A program made the translations under genes and the position numbers. A DNA stretch of 64,000 bases from Bacillota bacterium (lineage in GTDB: Bacteria > Bacillota > Clostridia > Lachnospirales > Lachnospiraceae). Location of the stretch: positions 868,001-932,000 of the forward strand of contig JAEWQV010000010.1 of assembly GCA_023399055.1 (NCBI GenBank), read 5' to 3'. Positions 33,179 to 42,398 of this stretch are shown piece by piece (the first letter of the stretch is position 1; every line of letters starts with the position of its first letter). Below the pieces are notes generated by a model, which saw nothing but the letters and a program-made list of their open reading frames with translations, was not told the DNA's origin and made no database searches.

Positions 33179-35215
33179 TTATTCTGCACTTACTATAATA
33201 AACTGTTTTACCTGTTCTTGCATTTCTCCCGTTCTGCCGTTTAAAATCCTGGCTGATGAGGTTATATCCTCCATGGAAGCACTCATTTCCTGTGCAGTGG
33301 CTGCTATCTCTTGGGTTGAAGCAGATACTTCTTCTGCTATGGACGCTACTCCTTCTATATTTTGAATTATCAGATTCTTTTCATCATCTAGTTCGTATAT
33401 AGAAGTATTTACCACATCTATTTCTGGTGCAATTCTTTGGAAGGCCTCAATCATATTCTCAAACGAACGAATAGAGGTATTTAAAACTTCAATCTGCTGA
33501 TTTAACTCTCTACCTAAGGAATATGTAGTGGTCTTCATTTGCTCTGTCTCTTTGGTGACACCGCTAATAATGGAATTAATATTAACGGATAAAACCCTAT
33601 TCTGCTCTGCAAAATTCCTGATACTGTCTGCAACAACCGCAAAGCCACGACCGGCTTCCCCAGCTCTTGCCGCTTCAATCGTTGCATTTAACGAGAGAAG
33701 ATTCGTCTGTTCTGCGATGGAATTAATGAAGTTAGCAATTTCGTTGACCTTCTTTACACTCTCTCCCAGATTTGATATTTTTGACTTAAAATCTTCAAAA
33801 GAAGTCTGAATAACACCGGAGGACTTCACCAAGGATTTCATATTGTAATTGCTGTCCTCTGCCATCGTGCTGATATTGTTCGTTTTCTGACCAATATTAT
33901 CTAATAATAGTACGACCTTCCCCAATTCCTGTGAAAAATGATCTAGGCTGCCTAACATCTTACTTAACTCGTCCGCCTGCTCGCCTGCACCTCTTGCAAT
34001 ATCCTGTATTGCTGTAGTCACATGATCTGAAGCAACCGTCATTGACCTTGAGATGGTAAATAAGTTCTCTGATTGATCGTCAATCGTCGCAGAGCTGCTC
34101 TTTATGCTATATATCATCTTTCCGGTAAAATCCTGCATTTGAGATAAGGATTCAGCTAACACACCAATTTCATCCTTTTTCTTAGTTAATATCGTAGGAA
34201 TTTGCTGTGCTAAATCCCCTTTTGCCATAGTTGTAATATGATTTACTATCGTCCGTAATCCATTGGTCAGGCTCCTGGTTACAAAGAATACCGCGATTAC
34301 ACCTAAGTTCACAAAAAGCAGGGTAAAAATAACAGAGCTACTCCCTAACTTCCTCAAGCCAGACAGCATATCACTGCTATCACCAGACAAAACAATTGAC
34401 CATCCTGTAGCACCAATTGGAGCATATCCTGCATACTTCTTAATTCCATTATAGGTATAATCCCCTGCTCCGCCCTTACCAGCCTTCATTAAAGTAAGCA
34501 GATCAGCCAATTTACGCAACGATTTATCTTGCTCTGCAATAGAGATATAATTAACTTTATCATATACCAGTGATAAATTTTCATGAGCAATCATATCACC
34601 GTTTTCATTAACCATAAATGCCTTGCCTGTTTTGCCAAAAGATATATCATTCACTAAGGTACTAAATTCATTACCGGATCTTACCGCAAGCAAAACACTG
34701 TCTATCTTGCCACCAACTTTTATAGGCAAAGCATAAACTACGATTAAGGAGTCCGTGGATATTCCCGAGATTCCAATCATATCCCGGCTGGGTTCACTCA
34801 CTGTGCGTTCTCCCTTTAAAGCCTTTTTATAAACAGCTAAGTCCTGAATATTAATGACTTTTTCACTCGACAATGCCAGATTTCCCTTAGTATCAGCAAT
34901 ACCCAGCAGTAAATATCTTCCCTTTGTTTGCTGAATCTTTAACTTAGTTACTATCTGTTCCTGTGTCAGGTTTCCGTCTTTTAAGCTATAAACGATTGCA
35001 TCCAGTAAATCGAGGTTGCTTTCTATGTTATTCTCAATTAATAAGGCTGATTCCTTTGCCATTTCAGGCAATAGTTGATTTAAGTTCTCGATTAATGCAT
35101 TTGAGGAAATATAATATGATAGATATCCCATGCCAACATTAACCACTAATATGATTATACTTAATAAAAGAATTATTTTTACTTTAATACTATGGAATTT
35201 TGTAAGTATTTTCAT
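33179..35215 (-). CDS. Methyl-accepting chemotaxis protein (dCache-type sensor)
   Basis: A 678-residue chemoreceptor. TM1 ~12-32; an extracellular ~255-residue double-Cache-like domain (GRYLLLGIADTKGNLALSSE, TGWSIVLSGDSSDM); TM2 ~293-316 (FTLLFVNLGVIAVFFVTRSL); HAMP; and a long cytoplasmic coiled coil with the conserved hairpin tip SIAEQTNLLSLNATIEAARA then GEAGRGFAVVAD. Gln/Glu methylation sites are likely in the flanking helices. It sits between the importer ATPase and the binding-protein gene on the same strand, so it may direct movement toward the same sugar. ATG follows AAGGTGCAAATCAT. Confidence 0.9.
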   Translation of the reverse strand: MKILTKFHSIKVKIILLLSIIILVVNVGMGYLSYYISSNALIENLNQLLPEMAKESALLIENNIESNLDLLDAIVYSLKDGNLTQEQIVTKLKIQQTKGRYLLLGIADTKGNLALSSEKVINIQDLAVYKKALKGERTVSEPSRDMIGISGISTDSLIVVYALPIKVGGKIDSVLLAVRSGNEFSTLVNDISFGKTGKAFMVNENGDMIAHENLSLVYDKVNYISIAEQDKSLRKLADLLTLMKAGKGGAGDYTYNGIKKYAGYAPIGATGWSIVLSGDSSDMLSGLRKLGSSSVIFTLLFVNLGVIAVFFVTRSLTNGLRTIVNHITTMAKGDLAQQIPTILTKKKDEIGVLAESLSQMQDFTGKMIYSIKSSSATIDDQSENLFTISRSMTVASDHVTTAIQDIARGAGEQADELSKMLGSLDHFSQELGKVVLLLDNIGQKTNNISTMAEDSNYNMKSLVKSSGVIQTSFEDFKSKISNLGESVKKVNEIANFINSIAEQTNLLSLNATIEAARAGEAGRGFAVVADSIRNFAEQNRVLSVNINSIISGVTKETEQMKTTTYSLGRELNQQIEVLNTSIRSFENMIEAFQRIAPEIDVVNTSIYELDDEKNLIIQNIEGVASIAEEVSASTQEIAATAQEMSASMEDITSSARILNGRTGEMQEQVKQFIIVSAE

Positions 35216-35324
35216 ATGATTTGCACCTTAAGACATTGTTAACCTCACCAGTCTTTATAGTAAGATAAATAATGTCTATGTATCCTTTGCGGAATATAAT
35301 ATGTAATTAAATAAAATCGCCTAT

Positions 35325-35542
35325 ATAATTTATCCGACAGGTGATAACACTTCCTGCCGGATAAATTAAGGTCATATATTTTATTAATGATTATTTGTTA
35401 CTATTTACTTGATAATATTCCGCGAGGTGTTTTGCGCGTATTTAGCGCAAAATCCCGAGAATTTACATGCGCCAAATCACGTTCTTTATGTGATTTGTGT
35501 GCATATAGTAACTATGAAGGACATGGTCCTGATTAGTTACTA
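35325..35542 (-). other. Chain of four hairpins after the binding-protein gene
   Basis: Minus-strand order after the stop is as follows. First, TAGTAACTA/TAGTTACTA (35506-35542) with inner AGGAC/GTCCT. Second, CAAATCAC/GTGATTTG (35473-35497), extended by ATGC/GCAT. Third, TTTTGCGC/GCGCAAAA (35430-35452). Fourth, TTTATCCGACAGG/CCTGCCGGATAAA (about 35329-35366). None has a strong U tract except weakly the last. They likely protect the binding-protein mRNA 3' end. Confidence 0.65.
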
Positions 35543-36553
35543 TTATTCTTTAATTAATCCTCTTTCTTTGTACATGGATACGAACTCACCAGCGTTGTCC
35601 TTTGTAATTAAAACTTCCGCAATATCCGTATCAATTTGTTTCTCTTCACCGGTTAATAATTTGTGTACGGTTTCAAGATTTAATGCTGCTAAGTCAATTG
35701 CAGATTGTAAACAAGTTGAAGTCATCTTACCATCCTGAATTAATAGGGCAGCTTCCGCTGTACCGTCAACACCATAGGATAATATCTTAGAAGGATCAGC
35801 AACAACTTCTAATGCACCTGCTGCCATATTATCATTCATAGAAATGATTGCATCGATCTGTCCGTTAGCTGTCTGCCAGTCTTCCATAAATGCCATAGCT
35901 TCATCTTTGTTCCAGTTAGCAATATCTTCTGCAATAATTGTTACATCAGGTCTCTTATCAAAGAACTCTGCCTGCCATGCTTTTCTTCTTTCATCTGCAT
36001 GGAAATTACCAGAAGGTCCATTAAGTACTACAACTTTACCATCCTGTGGAACCTGCTCTAAAGCAAGTGCTGCGTTAACTGCTGCTTGTTTGTAAGGGTC
36101 AGCATCTACGGAAGATGCACCTTCAATACCTGAAATACGTGCGTTAGTTGTTATTGCAATGATACCAGCTTTAACGATCTTCTCAACATAAGGTCTCTGT
36201 GCTTCACCATTGTTAGGTTGAACGATGATTGCATCATATCCGTTTGTAATTGCATTTTCAATAGCTGCATTTTCTTTCTCGTCATCTGCCTGACCATCAA
36301 ATACATCAAGTGTGATATCATCATATTCTTTTGCTGCTGCCTTCATCTCATTTGCTAGCCATGCTGCAAAGGAATCAGACTGTGTTCTTGCAATGTATGC
36401 AACACGAAATTGCTTTTTGTCTGTGTCAGTTGCACTCTTGGTTGGCTCATTTCCGTTACCTGGTGTCTTCGTATCATCATTCTTTGCACTGCATCCCACC
36501 AATAAAGTTCCTACCAAAACTACACCCATAATTAAACTAATAATTCTCTTCAT
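35543..36553 (-). CDS. RbsB-type sugar-binding lipoprotein
   Basis: A 336-residue periplasmic-binding-protein-like-I fold lipoprotein. Lipobox LVGC (Cys ~21), then a Gly/Thr/Asp tether, then KQFRVAYIARTQSDSFAAWL, a mid-strand NGYDAIIVQPNNGEAQ, hinge VVVLNGPSGNFHADERR and ISMNDNMAAGALEV. These are features of ribose/galactose/xylose-binding proteins. ATG follows AAGGAAGGTAGAGGGTTT. It is transcribed apart from the importer ATPase and permease but with a homologous promoter region, and is separated from them by the chemoreceptor. Ligand unassigned. Confidence 0.87.
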   Translation of the reverse strand: MKRIISLIMGVVLVGTLLVGCSAKNDDTKTPGNGNEPTKSATDTDKKQFRVAYIARTQSDSFAAWLANEMKAAAKEYDDITLDVFDGQADDEKENAAIENAITNGYDAIIVQPNNGEAQRPYVEKIVKAGIIAITTNARISGIEGASSVDADPYKQAAVNAALALEQVPQDGKVVVLNGPSGNFHADERRKAWQAEFFDKRPDVTIIAEDIANWNKDEAMAFMEDWQTANGQIDAIISMNDNMAAGALEVVADPSKILSYGVDGTAEAALLIQDGKMTSTCLQSAIDLAALNLETVHKLLTGEEKQIDTDIAEVLITKDNAGEFVSMYKERGLIKE

Positions 36554-36697
36554 AAACCCTCTACCTTCCTTTTCTTTTTATAATACAGTTACGTATTACC
36601 TTGGTTAATAGATACCCTTTTCCCTTTATAAACTTCATCTTCTTTCTAACTGATTTAGTCTCTTCTTCGTTAGTAAATGGATAACTTGTTTATGGGT

Positions 36698-36822
36698 AAA
36701 CTATAACATCTCAAAAAGGTTTTCAGAAGAAACGGTATTTCTTAGATTGTGTACTTTATTGTTATAATTTTTGTTAATTGCTTAACTATGTAATATATTG
36801 TGATTTATATGTAAACTATTGT
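36698..36822 (-). promoter_or_regulatory. Promoter/operator region homologous to that of the ATPase gene
   Basis: Aligns with 32885-33005. Contains the perfect inverted repeat AAGAAA-CGGTA-TTTCTT (36727-36743) followed on the minus strand by GATGTTATAGTTTA, about 145 bases before the start of the binding-protein gene. The remaining intergenic DNA to 36998 is AT-rich and holds the methyltransferase ribosome site. Confidence 0.55.
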
Positions 36823-36998
36823 ACTTGGTCCATTTGTAGGTAACAATATCCTGGGTTCTTACCCCTGTTTACACCAAGTATGAGAAGGGAGATATAGTGA
36901 ACGAAAATTTTTTATTCTTTTGGTTAATAAAAAAATTGATGTTAACACTAATTACGAGTTTTATTTTAAACACAAAAATATATTAGGGAGATTACAAA

Positions 36999-37694
36999 AT
37001 GTATATAAGACAACGGTTATTTAAAAGAATCTGTAATGAAGGTTTATATAAAACTTTGAAATATATTATTTATGCTTCTAGCTACTGTTTAAGAGAAAGA
37101 GTCTGTAACCTAATTATAGATTTAGTATGTAGCCATCGATTATTAAATGGAAATATTAAAACCGCCTACAAATCCCTTGGTTCAAATGATATCTATCATT
37201 CAAAATATTCAGTTTTACCAATAATTTTTAAATTAGTAAAAATCCGAACAAATGATGTTTTAGTAGATGTGGGATGCGGTAAGGGCAGAGTTATAAACTA
37301 TTGGATTTTTAAAAAATGTAAGAATAAAATATATGGACTAGAGCTGGATAGGACAATTGCAAGACAAACAGCAAAACAATTTTCAAGATATAAAAATGTT
37401 ACAATTATTCCCGGAAATGCTTTACTAAATATCCCCCCCAATGGAACAGTCTTTTATTTTTATAATCCATTTTCAAAAGAAATTGTAGAACAATTTGAAG
37501 AAATATTATCAGATATGTTTAAAAATAAACCTATAACAATAATATATTACAACCCCAAAAGCATTGAAGTTTTTAATAATGATAGATGGAGTATTAAATA
37601 TATAAACTTTGAAAAGGATTTAGGTTATAAAAGGTGGGGGCGAATTAATAAATATCACGATTTAGCAATTATAAAGTCAAAAATGCTTCTGTAA
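36999..37694 (+). CDS. Class I SAM-dependent methyltransferase
   Basis: A 231-residue Rossmann-fold methyltransferase. Motif I is VLVDVGCGKGRVINY (~85-100), then acidic YGLELDRT (motif II) and a post-I NVTIIPGNALLNI. The NPP-type catalytic motif is replaced by FYFYNPFSKEI. The N-terminal ~65 residues are basic and poorly conserved. It is noticeably more AT-rich than its neighbours (many ATA and AAA codons) and stands alone on the plus strand, which fits recent acquisition. Start follows AGGGAGATTACAAA. Substrate unknown. Confidence 0.72.
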   Translation: MYIRQRLFKRICNEGLYKTLKYIIYASSYCLRERVCNLIIDLVCSHRLLNGNIKTAYKSLGSNDIYHSKYSVLPIIFKLVKIRTNDVLVDVGCGKGRVINYWIFKKCKNKIYGLELDRTIARQTAKQFSRYKNVTIIPGNALLNIPPNGTVFYFYNPFSKEIVEQFEEILSDMFKNKPITIIYYNPKSIEVFNNDRWSIKYINFEKDLGYKRWGRINKYHDLAIIKSKMLL

Positions 37695-37710
37695 GCTGAT
37701 ACCATATGGC

Positions 37711-37772
37711 TAACCTCCTATATTTTTTGTAGTTGGAAAACTTACAAGCCTAAAAACCTAGGAGGTTTTTTA
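37711..37772 (+). terminator. Terminator of the methyltransferase gene
   Basis: AACCTCCTA (37712-37720) pairs with TAGGAGGTT (37759-37767), followed by TTTTTA. A shorter local alternative is AAAAACCT/AGGTTTTT. Confidence 0.75.
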
Positions 37773-37829
37773 CTTGAAGCTCAACAAGTTGGGGACACAC
37801 CCGCATATCAGTGGTTATTTTCTCCGTGT

Positions 37830-37880
37830 ATCCCCTTCTACTGCTAAATAATAACTTAAGGTAGTTCCCGCATATTAACC
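37830..37880 (-). pseudogene. Fragment of an anti-sigma-like gene (paralogue of 38590-39963)
   Basis: These 51 bases match 38974-39024 inside the neighbouring anti-sigma gene without gaps, with 6 differences. The minus-strand translation contains YAGTTLSYYLAVEGD against YAGTTFSYYLTVEGD in the intact gene. An in-frame stop lies just before and the frame is lost just after. It is a scrap of a duplicated paralogue. Confidence 0.75.
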
Positions 37881-37946
37881 GCAGGTAAAAATTTAACAAT
37901 CCTTTGCTTAAATACTAAAGGCTAGTTGCACTTATATAAATAACCG

Positions 37947-38423
37947 TTAATCATTAACAACTTTTATCATTTCGGTAAAGTCATGTTTTTTAAACTCATC
38001 TTTATCTATAATATAAAGGCTCTTACTATTTTTATATAGTAACTTATTTTCATCAAACAATAATTCAACTATAATGTCAGTATTATATGTCATCTCTATA
38101 TCTGGAAATTCAGAAGGTCCAACGATAAATGAATACTTTTTATTTTGTTTAAATTCTCCATCATAAGTAAATGTTCCACGATATTTATTTCCATAATAAT
38201 CGTATTTATTATCGATCAAAATATTGTCTACTGCATAATCTCCATCCTTAATAGTAATTGTATAAATATCTTTATCATCTTTTTCAATATGTATATTTAC
38301 TCGATATTCTGAATAACCGTTATTTTCACCTACATAATTATAAAATCCTGTATAATCAATTTTCTTCCCGCACCCTGAATTGATAATGATAAATAGCAAA
38401 AAAATAAGAAATATTTTTTTCAT
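37947..38423 (-). CDS. Small lipoprotein of unknown function
   Basis: A 158-residue lipoprotein: basic N-terminus MKKIF, hydrophobic LIFLLFIIIN, lipobox NSGC (Cys ~18). The mature part is beta-rich with DYTGFYNYVGENNGYSEYRV and repeated Tyr/Asp, resembling small lipocalin-like or YbfJ-type lipoproteins. No family recognised. ATG follows AAGGGGCGAAAT. It lies between an anti-sigma fragment and the sigma/anti-sigma pair, each separated by terminators, so it is probably monocistronic. Confidence 0.6.
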   Translation of the reverse strand: MKKIFLIFLLFIIINSGCGKKIDYTGFYNYVGENNGYSEYRVNIHIEKDDKDIYTITIKDGDYAVDNILIDNKYDYYGNKYRGTFTYDGEFKQNKKYSFIVGPSEFPDIEMTYNTDIIVELLFDENKLLYKNSKSLYIIDKDEFKKHDFTEMIKVVND

Positions 38424-38515
38424 ATTTCGCCCCTTACAATTTTTTCAATGCATAATATATGTAAATATTATGCATTAAATTTTCATTAAAATCAATCTTA
38501 TAAAAAAGCATGACA

Positions 38516-38558
38516 GGGCTGTTACAAAACTAACTTAATGTTAGTTTTGTAACAGCCC
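38516..38558. terminator. Long hairpin after the anti-sigma gene
   Basis: A perfect 19-bp stem, GGGCTGTTACAAAACTAAC with its complement, and 5-base loop, 32 bases after the minus-strand stop. On that strand a T run (ATGCTTTTTTA) follows. Confidence 0.85.
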
Positions 38559-38589
38559 TTAAGTATTTTCAAAACTGTGCCGCTATTTC

Positions 38590-39963
38590 CTACTTTAGTG
38601 ACACATCAATCAAAAATCCACTGTTTTCTACATCAAGATTTTCTAATAATAATTGTTTTTCAATAATACTTCCATCTTTCATTTTTATCTCCATTGTTAC
38701 TACGATTGATTCAATCATTTCATTTAATACATCACGATAAAATTGAAATGTCGCCTCACTATCCTTCACAGCAAGATTTTTTAGATATTCCTCATCATAT
38801 CCATAATCCTTAAAAATTGCGTTCACATTAACTGAGTAATAATAATCTATATCCTTCTGCTCCTCATAGGATATACTATATTTATTTCCATAGAGTTTCC
38901 TTGCGTCCACATCATTCCTTGGCCAATAGCAAAACTCTCCCTTATTTAAGGTATAGGTTAGTGATTCAATGTTATCCCCTTCCACTGTTAAATAGTAGCT
39001 GAAGGTAGTTCCCGCATATTCACCGTTTGATTCCCATCCGTACGGACCATCATTTTGTAGCTTAATGTTGATTCCATTCTCAACATCCGTATAAAGCTTT
39101 TCCTTCTGAAATTCAGATATATCTTTCTCGGTCATGCCTTGTCGAGCATTACTATCTTCCGTAGTTTCACTTTGAGAATTCCATTCATCCTCAAGCTGTT
39201 TTATATATGCCTCTGCCTTTTCACTGTCTGCCTTATTAGAATCCAATTCCATATTAAATAGAATATTAGTCCCCTCATATGCTTCATTAGCTTTCAACAA
39301 GCCGGTTTCTTCGTCATAATCATAAGCCTCAACACTGTAAAATGGTGTGTCAGAAACTATCAGATATAATTTCTTATCAGAAAATATTTCAATATTATCA
39401 CACTCTATGATGCGATAAAGGACACCATCAATAATCGTTGACACATAGCTTCCATTCATCGAAGCTATATTATAAACCCAAGGCTTTAATCCTTGAATAA
39501 GCGGAGACACAAACAGAGTATCCATATCCGATATTTCTTTCCCATCTATTCGTTCTATGGCAGTAGCAACATAAGTTCTTTCTGGATTGAGCTCCCAGGC
39601 AGAACCTGTCCTATCGCTCATAGTCTTTCCATTCACATACCCTAGATAGGTAACCATATAAACCCCATCTGTTTCAGTCTGATAGGTTTCTATACCCTCC
39701 TCTTCAAAGGATTCGCTTAACTTATCATCCCCTACTTCCAGTGCTACTTCCTTAGGAGATAATAATCTTTGAGCTGCGTAGATCGTAGTAGGTACGACAA
39801 GAATACATATAATAGCACATGCTGCAATCCATTTCGTTTTTGACCATTTCATTGAATGCTGTTCCTCCATTTTCATAAATATTCTTTGATTTAATTCACT
39901 TGAGGGCGTTTCTATTGGAGAAAGGGCTGCTTTTAAGATTTCATCTATCTCTTTATGATCCAT
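38590..39963 (-). CDS. Membrane anti-sigma-factor-like protein
   Basis: A 457-residue single-pass protein. Cytoplasmic N-terminus (~50 residues, HKEIDEILKAALSPIE), TM WIAACAIICILVVPTTIYAA (~45-65), then a large extracytoplasmic part of two beta-rich domains (TYVATAIERIDG; SYYLTVEGDNIESLTY). The second resembles the C-terminal domain of clostridial anti-sigma proteins of the DUF4179 type. Its ATG lies 11 bases inside the sigma gene, so the two are translationally coupled. It presumably sequesters the ECF sigma factor until an envelope signal; no Cys/His zinc motif (ZAS) is visible. A scrap of a paralogue lies nearby. Confidence 0.72.
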   Translation of the reverse strand: MDHKEIDEILKAALSPIETPSSELNQRIFMKMEEQHSMKWSKTKWIAACAIICILVVPTTIYAAQRLLSPKEVALEVGDDKLSESFEEEGIETYQTETDGVYMVTYLGYVNGKTMSDRTGSAWELNPERTYVATAIERIDGKEISDMDTLFVSPLIQGLKPWVYNIASMNGSYVSTIIDGVLYRIIECDNIEIFSDKKLYLIVSDTPFYSVEAYDYDEETGLLKANEAYEGTNILFNMELDSNKADSEKAEAYIKQLEDEWNSQSETTEDSNARQGMTEKDISEFQKEKLYTDVENGINIKLQNDGPYGWESNGEYAGTTFSYYLTVEGDNIESLTYTLNKGEFCYWPRNDVDARKLYGNKYSISYEEQKDIDYYYSVNVNAIFKDYGYDEEYLKNLAVKDSEATFQFYRDVLNEMIESIVVTMEIKMKDGSIIEKQLLLENLDVENSGFLIDVSLK

Positions 39964-40480
39964 AATAATGCACCTCCAATAATTCTTTTAATAATATCCT
40001 TCCTTTATAAAGTCTGCTTTTTACAGTTCCCTTAGGAATATGTAACACTCTCCCTATGTCTTCCACAGACATTTCAGCGGTATAATACAAATAAATAATT
40101 GTTTGCAGTTTTTCAGGTAGTCGCTTTACCTCCCTGCGAACTGTATTAATAGTTTCTTTACGAATAGCTTTTTCTTCCGGTTGTAGGCTGGTTCCATCCT
40201 TATACTGTAAAAGTTCTTCCTTAAGTTCTTCAAACTGCACTATCTTTTGCCTGACAGCATATTTCTTTTTATGGTTTTGCCATATCTTAACTGCTATACC
40301 CATTAAAAAGCTTTTCGGATTGCCACTGCTGTCAAGTTTGTGGCGTAACTCAACAGCTTTTAAGAGTGTATCCTGATACAGATCTTCTGCCTCTGATTTG
40401 TTTCCAGTAAGGTTACAGCAAAAACTATATAAATGCCTTCCGTAAGCTATTATTAATAAATTCAACTCTTCTTCTGTCAT
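39953..40480 (-). CDS. ECF-type RNA polymerase sigma factor
   Basis: A 175-residue sigma-70 family ECF factor. Region 2: LYSFCCNLTGNKSEAEDLYQ then DTLLKAVE. Region 4 helix-turn-helix: LPEKLQTIIYLYYTAEMSVE then DIGRVLHIPKGTVKSRLYKG. No region 3, as expected. First gene of a coupled pair with the membrane anti-sigma protein. ATG follows AAGGGAAGGATAGCAAAT. Targets are unknown; autoregulation is usual for such pairs. Confidence 0.92.
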   Translation of the reverse strand: MTEEELNLLIIAYGRHLYSFCCNLTGNKSEAEDLYQDTLLKAVELRHKLDSSGNPKSFLMGIAVKIWQNHKKKYAVRQKIVQFEELKEELLQYKDGTSLQPEEKAIRKETINTVRREVKRLPEKLQTIIYLYYTAEMSVEDIGRVLHIPKGTVKSRLYKGRILLKELLEVHYYGS

Positions 40481-40566
40481 ATTTGCTATCCTTCCCTTTA
40501 ACTAATCAGTCTGTATCTTATCTCTTACTGTTTATTGTAATGAAAATAAAATCGGTTCATTTTAAA

Positions 40567-40604
40567 AGCCCCAACCCAATTATTTTAGTAACTGGTTTGG
40601 GGTT
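40567..40604 (-). terminator. Terminator-like hairpin upstream of the sigma gene
   Basis: CCCCAACCCA pairs with TGGTTTGGGG. On the minus strand it is followed by CTTTTAAAAT. It sits ~120 bases after the acetyltransferase stop at 40721. Confidence 0.6.
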
Positions 40605-40720
40605 CACATATAACACATTTTAAACGACACATCATTACAACTTAATTTATAGATATCATTATGAGTATATAATTGTGAGCGCAATACATTTTTAACAATA
40701 CTATTAAAAATATAAAATCA

Positions 40721-41242
40721 TTAGTTAATTAATTCATATACACTCAAATACTTTTCTGCATGTAAAAAGGTAAATCCAGTTTTTTCAAGAACTCTACGCG
40801 ATGACCAGTTTTCATGTTCAACCTTCCCTACTATTTTAAGTTCTGCATTACATTCCTGTAATCTAGCAAATCCCCAGCTAACTGCTGCTCTAACTGCTTC
40901 AGTGGCATATCCTTTGTTCTGAAAGGCTTCTCCAATTTCGTATCCTATTTCAACATCATTGCAACGACATTTACCTAAGCCTATAAATCCAATTAATTCA
41001 TCCGTTTCTTTCAACACAATAGCCAAACCCGCTTCTTCTTTGAGAATATCAATTTTACGAGACCATAATAAAATATTATCTTCAATACTCTTAATTCCAA
41101 AATGTTCAGTTAAAATATCTGGTTCTTGAAAATAAAACCATCGCCTACGGGATTGTTCATTTCTTAGTTTTACCAAAGTAGGTAAGTCCTTCATTTGATA
41201 AGGTCGATATTCTAGTCGTTCACTTTTAAAATATTCATTCAA
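40721..41242 (-). CDS. RimJ/RimL-type GNAT acetyltransferase
   Basis: A 173-residue GNAT protein starting SERLEYRPYQMKDLPTLVKL, with an acetyl-CoA loop EAFQNKGYATEAVRAAVSW and a C-terminal NWSSRRVLEKTGFTFLHAEK. The start codon is TTG after GGAGGTGCTATAGAA. It lies downstream of the AraC/GyrI gene in the same direction with a 70-base gap. Substrate not assignable. Confidence 0.78.
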   Translation of the reverse strand: MNEYFKSERLEYRPYQMKDLPTLVKLRNEQSRRRWFYFQEPDILTEHFGIKSIEDNILLWSRKIDILKEEAGLAIVLKETDELIGFIGLGKCRCNDVEIGYEIGEAFQNKGYATEAVRAAVSWGFARLQECNAELKIVGKVEHENWSSRRVLEKTGFTFLHAEKYLSVYELIN

Positions 41243-41312
41243 TTCTATAGCACCTCCATGTACTTGGTAATTTTCATTTTATAAAACATCTTTCAAATGC
41301 ATTCTTATGTAG

Positions 41313-42197
41313 TTATTTGTTTAAGACAGGAACCCAAATTTCACATTTATATCTCTTTGGATCCGCTTCACCAGGGCTACTAAATACCTCTAGATATGGA
41401 ATATTTTCATTTCTTTTATAATTACTAACTGGGAGCCACTCCGATAATACTTTAGCATAAGTCTTACCAGTTGCATCATTATGTGGTTCGTATTCAACTG
41501 CAAAAACCGCCCATGTAGCTGCGGGGAATTCTTCTACATCCATTCCGCTTAATATAGGCTCATCAGTAAGTTCTGCACCTATTATGCATTGATAATCATT
41601 TTGGGAAGCAACTAACATACTTGCACCATTTTGTGGCGGATTAAACATATAAGCCCCAACTTGCCAAAAAGGTGCCTTATAATAACTTTTGTTGAAGTTA
41701 TTGTTTCGCAGCCGGTAATCATAATTATCATTAAAATTTACCCAGTCGTTCCATTCACCGTTACATTTATACCCAATTATCTTAAAACTTTCTTTACTTT
41801 CAATTCTAAAATCCATTTCAGACACACCTTTTATAATGAACTTGAAGGTAATTTTAGGATATGTCTTTAAGGAAATGCCTTTTTTACGAGCAGCTGCCGG
41901 TGTATGTCCATGTAATTCTTTAAAAGCCCGTGTAAATGCAGATTGTGATTCATAACAATATTTTAGAGCTATATCAACAATACTTTCTTTGGCGTTTTGT
42001 ATATCAAAAACTGCTTGAGATAATCTTCTCCGTCTTATATACTCTGAAACAGACATTCCAGCTACGAATGAAAAGATTCTTGAGAATTCATATACAGAAC
42101 ATCCTACTAATTTTGCCATTGATTCCATCTCTATAGCGTTCGTTAAATTATCTTCAATATAATCAACTACTTTATTCATACTTTGAATCCAATCCAT
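41313..42197 (-). CDS. AraC-family regulator with GyrI-like effector domain
   Basis: A 294-residue regulator. The N-terminal double HTH (AIEMESMAKLVGCSVYEFSR; SIVDIALKYCYESQSAFTRA, then HGHTPAAARK) is followed by a ~165-residue GyrI/SbmC-like ligand domain (FRIESKESFKIIGYKC; PAATWAVFAVEYEP; YKCEIWVPV). This Rob/SoxS-like architecture often responds to small drugs. ATG follows GGCGGATTAT. Probably monocistronic; no exporter gene is adjacent, so target is unclear. Confidence 0.85.
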   Translation of the reverse strand: MDWIQSMNKVVDYIEDNLTNAIEMESMAKLVGCSVYEFSRIFSFVAGMSVSEYIRRRRLSQAVFDIQNAKESIVDIALKYCYESQSAFTRAFKELHGHTPAAARKKGISLKTYPKITFKFIIKGVSEMDFRIESKESFKIIGYKCNGEWNDWVNFNDNYDYRLRNNNFNKSYYKAPFWQVGAYMFNPPQNGASMLVASQNDYQCIIGAELTDEPILSGMDVEEFPAATWAVFAVEYEPHNDATGKTYAKVLSEWLPVSNYKRNENIPYLEVFSSPGEADPKRYKCEIWVPVLNK

Positions 42198-42398
42198 ATA
42201 ATCCGCCTTTCTTATATTATTATAAATGTTTTATATACATATTTCTTTACATTTATTGCAATGTTTTGTACATTGTTTCATGCAAAGCGTTATTTTTGTA
42301 AATATTCTATGTATAGATAATATTATACCATATTGTGATATTTGTACTTATTTAGCATAAAATATAAATAATAATAATCAAATACTTGAAGGAGAGGA

